A stretch of DNA of 22,505 bases from Deltaproteobacteria bacterium (GTDB lineage: Bacteria > Myxococcota > Polyangia > Haliangiales > Haliangiaceae), in assembly GCA_018262455.1 (NCBI GenBank), contig JAGSPR010000071.1:1-22505 (forward strand), given 5' to 3'. Every line of letters begins with the position of its first letter. The stretch's first letter is position 1. The translations under genes were made by a program, and so were the position numbers. The notes beneath the pieces are model-generated. The model worked only from the letters and a program-made list of their open reading frames with translations, did not search any database and had not been told where the DNA came from. Below are positions 17,646 to 22,505 of the stretch, piece by piece.

Positions 17646-17827
17646 CCTCGAGCCACGTCTTCTTCATCCCGGGTGCGTTGATGGTCGGCATGTTCCTGGG
17701 GTTCATCATCGGCGCGCGTGCCGCTCGCAACCAGTTCGATCTCCAGAAGCGGCGTGACGAGGAGCGCGAGGCCGCCAAGGCGGCACGTGCGGCCAAGAAG
17801 GCCGAGACCTCCAAGCCGGCCAGCTGA
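17642..17827 (+). CDS. Small single-helix membrane protein at the end of the ccm operon
   Basis: 61 residues. ATG 17642 overlaps the previous TGA (ATGA). One membrane helix (FFIPGALMVGMFLGFIIGA, about 7-25) is followed by a highly charged Lys/Arg/Glu/Ala helix (QKRRDEEREAAKAARAAKKA). Not recognised. Like the previous gene it could serve as CcmD, which is a similarly small one-helix protein. The chain of overlaps makes it part of the ccm operon and argues that it is a real gene despite its size and biased composition. Confidence 0.65.
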   Translation: MTSSHVFFIPGALMVGMFLGFIIGARAARNQFDLQKRRDEEREAAKAARAAKKAETSKPAS

Positions 17828-17835
17828 GCGATCTA

Positions 17836-17847
17836 CGGTTGCAACCG
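17836..17847. promoter_or_regulatory. 12-base perfect palindrome upstream of the lipoprotein gene
   Basis: CGGTTGCAACCG is a perfect palindrome, 9 bases after the ccm operon and 27 bases before the lipoprotein ATG. TACGGT (17834-17839), similar to the putative -10 before ccmE, overlaps its left edge. It could be an operator; no T-run follows, so an intrinsic terminator is unlikely. Confidence 0.35.
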
Positions 17848-17874
17848 CGGCGCGGTCGTCGCAAGCTCGCCGAC

Positions 17875-18357
17875 ATGAGGCTGTTCTTGATCGCGATCGG
17901 CACCCTGGCCGCCGGATGTACCCTGAGTAGCAGCCACGGCCCTACCGACGACGGTAGCGGCGGCGGCGGCGGCGGCGGCGGTGGGAGCGGCGGTCCGGTC
18001 GGACGCTCGTTCACGGCCGGTCGCACGACCACCGCGACCTCGCCGTGCCCGGTCTTCGACGAGCAGAACTCCTCGCATACGCTGGACATCGAGGCGACCG
18101 ACGTGTTCGTCGACGGCACGCTCGCCGATGGTGTCACCGTGAGCAACGTGCCAGCGAACCAGAACACGACGGCCCCCAACGTGACGTTCAGCTTCAACGA
18201 GACCTGGAACAGCGTGGAAGGTTTCGGGTTTCCGCAGGTCCATTACACGCTGTGGGTGGACGCCACCTCTGCGACCGGGACCGCCGAGACCAGCTTCGCG
18301 TTCGACGGCACCACCGCGACGAGCTGCTCGGTCAACTGGATCGTCACCCTGTTCTGA
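17875..18357 (+). CDS. Small lipoprotein with poly-Gly linker, unknown function
   Basis: 160 residues from ATG 17875; an upstream frame start at 17839 would place the signal peptide internally, so I reject it. MRLFLIAIGTLAAGC is a clear lipoprotein signal with lipobox LAAGC. After the lipidated Cys comes a Ser/Asp segment and a run of nine Gly encoded by a GGC repeat (about 17957-17981). The remaining about 115 residues look beta-rich (VHYTLWVDATSATGTAETSF), with Cys at CPVFDE and SCSVNW that could form a disulfide. No family recognised. It follows the ccm operon by 47 bases on the same strand, but nothing ties it to haem handling. Its likely place is the periplasmic face of the outer membrane. 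Confidence 0.7.
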   Translation: MRLFLIAIGTLAAGCTLSSSHGPTDDGSGGGGGGGGGSGGPVGRSFTAGRTTTATSPCPVFDEQNSSHTLDIEATDVFVDGTLADGVTVSNVPANQNTTAPNVTFSFNETWNSVEGFGFPQVHYTLWVDATSATGTAETSFAFDGTTATSCSVNWIVTLF

Positions 18358-18391
18358 GCTCACGCGTGCCCGCGCCCCGCGTGCGCGGCCG

Positions 18392-19249
18392 TTAGTTGCA
18401 CAACCGGAGCGCGAGCTCTGATGCCGACGCGATCCGGTGCGCCGGATCCTTCGCGAGCGCGGCCTGGACGATCTCATCGAGCGCGCGGTCCGCGAGGGCA
18501 GGTGCGGCCTCGTCGACGACCGCGGCCATCGAGAGCCACGGTGGTCCGCGATGAAACAGCCGCTTGTTCGCGACGAGCTCCCATAACGTGACGCCGAGCG
18601 CGAACACGTCGGTGGCCGGCGTCCAGGCCTCGCCTCGCACCTGCTCGGGCGCCATGTACGCGTGGGTGCCGCGGACCGCCCCGGCTTCCCCGATCCGGCG
18701 CGCCACGCCGAGGTCGATCAAGACGGCGCGATCGGCGTCGACGATCAGGTTGCTCGGGTTGATGTCGCCGTGGACCCAGCCGTGCGCGTGGAGGTGGGCG
18801 GCGGCGTCGCAGCCGGCCCGGATGATGGAGAGCGCGCGGGCCTGCGGGATGGTCGCCCCGGCTGGCGTCACGCGGTCGCGGGTCGCGGGAGGCGTGAGCA
18901 TGCGACGCAGATCCGCGCCGGCCGCCAGATCGAGCGCGATGTAGGGGCGTCCCTCGACGGCCCCGTGCTCGATCGCGTGAACGAGATTGGCGTGGCGCGG
19001 CAAGGTCTCGGTGAGCCGCTGCTCGACCGCGAACTGGCCGAGCGCCTCGTCGTTGCGGGCGAGGTGGGTATGCAACCGCTTCACCGCGGCAAGCTGCAGC
19101 GTCCCTTCACGGACCCCGCGCCACACTTCGCCGAGCCCGCCGACCGCGATCAACGACTCGAGTCGCCACGGCCCGAACTGCTCGATCAAAGCCAGCGCCT
19201 CCTCGAGCTCGGGCTCAGGCTCGGGCTCGGGCTCGGGCTCACGCCTCAC
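18392..19249 (-). CDS. Cytoplasmic Ser/Thr kinase with atypical catalytic motifs
   Basis: 285 residues from GTG 19249, no membrane segment. An (Glu-Pro)n N-terminus (residues 4-13) precedes a full kinase fold. The Gly loop reads AVGGLGEVW (35-43, Ala for the first Gly), the ATP lysine is K57 (LAAVKRL), the catalytic loop is HGDINPSN (160-167), and the DFG motif is DLG (179-181); YMAPEQV is normal. The catalytic Asp162, Asn167 and metal Asp179 are kept, but HRD Arg is Gly and the loop Lys is Asn. Many myxobacterial kinases carry Ser for that Lys (HRDVSPxN), so activity is possible; lack of the HRD Arg suggests it does not need activation-loop phosphorylation. It is divergent from the acyl-CoA dehydrogenase gene, 44 bases apart, and converges on the lipoprotein gene. 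Confidence 0.88.
   Translation of the reverse strand: MRREPEPEPEPEPELEEALALIEQFGPWRLESLIAVGGLGEVWRGVREGTLQLAAVKRLHTHLARNDEALGQFAVEQRLTETLPRHANLVHAIEHGAVEGRPYIALDLAAGADLRRMLTPPATRDRVTPAGATIPQARALSIIRAGCDAAAHLHAHGWVHGDINPSNLIVDADRAVLIDLGVARRIGEAGAVRGTHAYMAPEQVRGEAWTPATDVFALGVTLWELVANKRLFHRGPPWLSMAAVVDEAAPALADRALDEIVQAALAKDPAHRIASASELALRLCN
19203..19242 (-). repeat. Hexanucleotide repeat encoding Glu-Pro dipeptides
   Basis: About six near-perfect copies of GGCTCG/GGCTCA on the plus strand encode the EPEPEPEPEPE stretch at the N-terminus of the minus-strand kinase. The repeat is in frame in units of two codons, so slippage would change the number of Glu-Pro pairs without a frameshift. Confidence 0.8.
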
Positions 19250-19275
19250 AGCGTACCACCAGCCTTTCGAGCCAG

Positions 19276-19284
19276 TGCTAGAGT
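19276..19284 (+). promoter_or_regulatory. Putative extended -10 promoter of the acyl-CoA dehydrogenase gene
   Basis: TGCTAGAGT: an extended -10 (TGn) followed by TAGAGT, 9 bases before the ATG at 19294. No -35 match and no Shine-Dalgarno sequence. Nearly identical to the element before the extensin-like gene (TGCTAGACT). Confidence 0.5.
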
Positions 19285-19293
19285 CCGACCGCC

Positions 19294-20439
<1,146 letters not shown>

Positions 20440-20469
20440 CCTAACCCCAGGGTTCGCCTGAGCTGACCC

Positions 20470-20495
20470 GATCTCGCGTCGCCGCTTGCGCGATC
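20470..20495. terminator. Possible hairpin between convergent genes
   Basis: GATCTCGCG (20470-20478) can pair with GCGCGATC (20488-20495) if two bases bulge. It lies between the acyl-CoA dehydrogenase stop and the end of the convergent extensin-like gene. No run of T follows, so it is a weak candidate for a shared terminator. Confidence 0.2.
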
Positions 20496-20516
20496 TCTTC
20501 GTTGCTGCTCCTCACG

Positions 20517-21350
20517 TTACCGCCCGTAGCGTTTCGTCGCTGCGCCTCGACCTCGCACAAGCGGCTCGCGAGTGACTTCGAGGTGGAAGTGGTTGTGGTG
20601 CGGCTTGTTGAAGTTCGGCGTCAGCACCACGTTGAAGATGCGCTTGTCGACCGCGGCGCACACGATGCCGCGGAGCTTGGTCGCCTCGGCCGTCACCGGC
20701 TTGGGCCCGGCGCCTTCCCCGCACGTCTTCGCGCCGAGCGCTCCGTTGAAGTGCTTGTCGACGTTGAGGACGCTGCCGTCCTTCGCGATGAAGCGCCCGG
20801 CGTCGAGCGCGAGCGCGCCGGCATGCCGGGTCGCGTCCTTGCCTTCGGGCCACTCCTTCCCAGGAGGCCGGTACATCGAGTAGTGCCGGACCTCGACGAT
20901 GTCGTTGCTCGCCAGGATCTCGGAGAAGTCGTCGAGAGCCAGGATCAGCCGGCAGTCCCCGATCTCGTACCGGCTGGTCGCGCGCGCCTTGTCGGACTCG
21001 TCGGTCCTGAACACGACGCCGTGGAGCGGGCCGGTGAGCCGGACGGGCGCGCGGACGCCCGTTGATGCCGTCTCGCGCCGGAACGGCACCTTCCGCTTCG
21101 TGAGCTCGGCTTCGCAGTCCGCCTGCGACAGGTTGTTGTAGTGATACGCCGGTGATTGATCGCCATCGCTCGGGCGGGTGATGTGCGCCTCGTCGGACGA
21201 CTTCGCGCGAACCGCCGAGGTCTTGGCCTTCGGCTTCGCGCGGACCTGGGTCTTCTTGGCCTTGCGCGACTTGCCGTGCTTGGTTGGCGCGGCACCGGCA
21301 CCCGCGACGAACGCGCAGAGCACCACGAGCGAGACCACCGGCCGGACCAT
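20517..21350 (-). CDS. Extensin-like_C family cell-wall protein
   Basis: 277 residues from ATG 21350. Signal peptide MVRPVVSLVVLCAFVAGAGAAP, then a basic Lys/Arg/Ala linker (about 22-50) of the kind that binds the cell wall. The rest matches the extensin-like C-terminal domain, a relative of LAS/D-Ala-D-Ala peptidases: DCEAELTKRKVPF at the start, HYSMYRP and TRHAGALALDAGRFIAKDG in the middle, and HHNHFHLE (251-258) at the end. The His/Asp residues in RHAGALALDAG and HNHFH are candidates for a zinc site, and Cys at DCEA, DCRL, KTCGEG and IVCAAV could form disulfides, as usual in the family. A role in peptidoglycan metabolism is expected from the relationship, not shown. TGCTAGACT lies 5 bases before the start; divergent from the zinc-ribbon gene. 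Confidence 0.8.
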   Translation of the reverse strand: MVRPVVSLVVLCAFVAGAGAAPTKHGKSRKAKKTQVRAKPKAKTSAVRAKSSDEAHITRPSDGDQSPAYHYNNLSQADCEAELTKRKVPFRRETASTGVRAPVRLTGPLHGVVFRTDESDKARATSRYEIGDCRLILALDDFSEILASNDIVEVRHYSMYRPPGKEWPEGKDATRHAGALALDAGRFIAKDGSVLNVDKHFNGALGAKTCGEGAGPKPVTAEATKLRGIVCAAVDKRIFNVVLTPNFNKPHHNHFHLEVTREPLVRGRGAATKRYGR

Positions 21351-21355
21351 CCCCG

Positions 21356-21364
21356 AGTCTAGCA
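21356..21364 (-). promoter_or_regulatory. Putative extended -10 promoter of the extensin-like gene
   Basis: Minus strand TGCTAGACT, 5 bases before the ATG at 21350. It differs at one base from the acyl-CoA dehydrogenase element. No -35 match; the intervening CGGGG is a poor ribosome-binding site. Confidence 0.45.
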
Positions 21365-21403
21365 GGCACCTCGATCCCCGCGCGAATTCGTCGCAAGTCG
21401 GCG

Positions 21404-21409
21404 TAAGAT
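21404..21409 (+). promoter_or_regulatory. Putative -10 element of the zinc-ribbon gene
   Basis: TAAGAT (4 of 6 matches to TATAAT), 7 bases before the ATG at 21417. There is no Shine-Dalgarno sequence between, again consistent with a leaderless transcript. Confidence 0.3.
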
Positions 21410-21416
21410 CGGGCTC

Positions 21417-21593
21417 ATGCCGACTTGCCGCGAGTGCAATGACGAGGTGACGAAGCTCGTGACCGTCAAGGTCGCGGGCAAGGCCCAGAAGCTGTGTCCG
21501 GATTGCGCCGACCGGGCGCGCGAGGCCGGCGAGATCGCCGAGGCCAGCGAGGGAGTGATGCAGGGGATGATGGGCTTCAAGGGCCGGCGCTGA
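21417..21593 (+). CDS. 58-residue four-Cys zinc-ribbon protein
   Basis: Very short gene. The protein starts MPTCRECNDEVTKL and has two CxxC pairs, C4-x2-C7 and C27-x2-C30, spaced by 19 residues, the pattern of a zinc ribbon or treble clef. A charged helix (ADRAREAGEIAEASEG) and a Met/Gly-rich tail ending FKGRR follow. Cys placement, the absence of other Cys, and the fit in an otherwise empty gap argue that it is real. Function unknown; such small proteins often bind nucleic acid or another protein. It is followed by the deoxynucleoside kinase 42 bases later on the same strand, so co-transcription is possible. Confidence 0.7.
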   Translation: MPTCRECNDEVTKLVTVKVAGKAQKLCPDCADRAREAGEIAEASEGVMQGMMGFKGRR

Positions 21594-21635
21594 GCCGACC
21601 TGCGACTGTCATAGCGGTCTGGCAGGCTGGCCGCC

Positions 21636-22382
21636 GTGCAGACCGAGATCGCCAGTAGCTCAGCGAAGCCGAGCGCGCCGCCGCTCGCCGACGGTTCGGG
21701 CCGGACCCAGGCCCCGAGCGCTCAGCCCAACGCTGACGCCTTCGGCAATATCTTCATCGGTATCGCCGGCATGATCGGTGCCGGCAAATCGACCCTCGCC
21801 ACGGCGCTCGGTCAGCACCTCGGGATCGAGACCTACTACGAGCCGGTGGCCGATAACGAATACCTCGCGGACTTCTATCGTGACACCGCGCGCCACTCGT
21901 TCGCGATGCAGGTGTACCTGCTCAACCGTCGGTTCCAGCAGCACCAGGAGATCATCTGGCGCGGCAAGTCGGCGGTCCAGGACCGCACGATCTACGAGGA
22001 CTCGATCTTCGCGAAGATGCTCGCGAAGACCGGGCTCATGGACGAGCGTGACTACCGGACCTACGTCCAGCTGTTCCGCAACATGAGCAACTTCATGTGC
22101 AAGCCGAGCGTGATCGTGTTCCTCGATGTGTCGCCCGAGGCTTCGGCCGAGCGCATCCGGATGCGCAGCCGAGACGTCGAGGCGACGATCGAGCTCGGCT
22201 ACTTGCAGGCGCTGCGAGATGGCTACGAGGAGTTCGTCGAGAGCATCTCCAAGGTCATCCCCGTGATCCGCGTCGACTACGAGCGGTTCGCCACGGCCGA
22301 GGAGATGGCCGAGGTGATCAAGCGCGAGTACCTCGACGCCTCGTTCCTGCGCCGGGTCACGACGTTCGATCCGGCGCGCTGA
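21636..22382 (+). CDS. Deoxynucleoside kinase (dAdo/dGuo kinase-like)
   Basis: 248 residues from GTG 21636. It phosphorylates deoxyribonucleosides to 5'-monophosphates with ATP in nucleotide salvage. P-loop GMIGAGKST (45-53); YYEPVADNEYLADFY (from 67), where the Glu of EPV is the likely catalytic base; QVYLLNRRFQQHQ; the DRT motif (116-118, QDRTIYEDSIF) in place of the ERS/DRS of the family; LID region RIRMRSRDVE with several Arg. These match the bacterial dAK/dGK branch rather than thymidine kinase; base preference cannot be set from sequence alone. Residues 1-36 are a Ser/Ala/Pro-rich, probably disordered extension. No internal start near residue 37 is obvious, so I keep the GTG, but the start is the least certain part. 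No clear ribosome-binding site. Confidence 0.9.
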   Translation: MQTEIASSSAKPSAPPLADGSGRTQAPSAQPNADAFGNIFIGIAGMIGAGKSTLATALGQHLGIETYYEPVADNEYLADFYRDTARHSFAMQVYLLNRRFQQHQEIIWRGKSAVQDRTIYEDSIFAKMLAKTGLMDERDYRTYVQLFRNMSNFMCKPSVIVFLDVSPEASAERIRMRSRDVEATIELGYLQALRDGYEEFVESISKVIPVIRVDYERFATAEEMAEVIKREYLDASFLRRVTTFDPAR

Positions 22383-22428
22383 GGACTCGCCGCCGTGCTG
22401 CGCGGAGACCTGCCGTGTCCCGCCCGCC

Positions 22429-22505
22429 TCACCGCCGCAGGATGGTCGTGCCCGCGAACCGGGCCTCGTCGCCGAGCTGATCGGCGATCCGCAGCAGCTG
22501 GTTGT
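22429..22505 (-). CDS. C-terminal end of an unidentified gene (partial)
   Basis: On the minus strand a frame is open from the right edge to TGA at 22429-22431. The 24 residues read NQLLRIADQLGDEARFAGTT and then ILRR. Composition and codon use resemble the neighbours, but the piece is too short to identify. It would converge on the deoxynucleoside kinase gene with a 46-base gap in which I see nothing. Confidence 0.45.
   Translation of the reverse strand, partial: NQLLRIADQLGDEARFAGTTILRR

Overview
This 22.5 kb window is GC-rich (roughly two-thirds G+C) and densely coded on both strands. It most resembles a chromosome of a myxobacterium-like deltaproteobacterium (Myxococcota, plausibly near Kofleriaceae/Haliangium). 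The reasons are two Hanks-type Ser/Thr kinases, a TPR protein with a typical myxobacterial signal-peptide/linker/membrane layout, Cys-rich lipoproteins of unknown role, and a deltaproteobacterial-type cytochrome c maturation locus. There are no rRNA or tRNA genes, CRISPR arrays, insertion sequences or phage genes that I can support. No gene-free stretch exceeds 300 bases; the longest is 5912-6179.

Layout. 1-1553: a membrane Ser/Thr kinase cut by the left edge, converging on a periplasmic TPR protein (1550-2452, minus). 2556-4607: a second-type elongation factor G, converging on a Cys-rich lipoprotein (4604-5911, minus). 5912-6179: a promoter-like region with a triple tandem repeat and a GATC-bearing inverted repeat, followed by a solitary Dam-family adenine methyltransferase (6180-7061). 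7081-7422 (minus): a small SseB-like protein, divergent from moaA (7545-8621). 8733-17827: a long co-directional cytochrome c maturation operon. 17875-18357: a small lipoprotein. 18392-19249 (minus): a divergent Ser/Thr kinase. 19294-20439: an MCAD-like acyl-CoA dehydrogenase. 20517-21350 (minus): an extensin-like_C cell-wall protein. 21417-21593: a tiny four-Cys zinc-ribbon protein. 21636-22382: a deoxynucleoside kinase. 22429-22505 (minus): the last 24 codons of an unidentified gene.

The main biological unit is the ccm operon: ccmE, ccmF with a fused CcmH-like domain, a CcmI-like coiled-coil membrane protein, a 737-residue membrane-anchored periplasmic protein, ccmA, ccmB, ccmC, a CcmD-like protein and a 61-residue membrane peptide. 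Five consecutive junctions are 4-base start/stop overlaps. CcmE carries Cys in place of the usual haem-binding His (C-x3-Y), the variant called System I* in deltaproteobacteria and archaea. Unlike the described Desulfovibrio version, which lacks CcmH, a Cys-rich CcmH-like domain is present here as the tail of CcmF. No separate ccmG or ccmH is visible. Two large uncharacterised proteins inside the coupled operon are candidates for new maturation factors.

Other observations include an EF-G that has lost the signature residues of the domain IV tip, a perfect hairpin with a GATC in each arm just upstream of the dam-like start codon, and a recurring -10-like element (TGCTAGAnT and relatives) only 4-9 bases before the start codons of six genes, which suggests leaderless transcripts.
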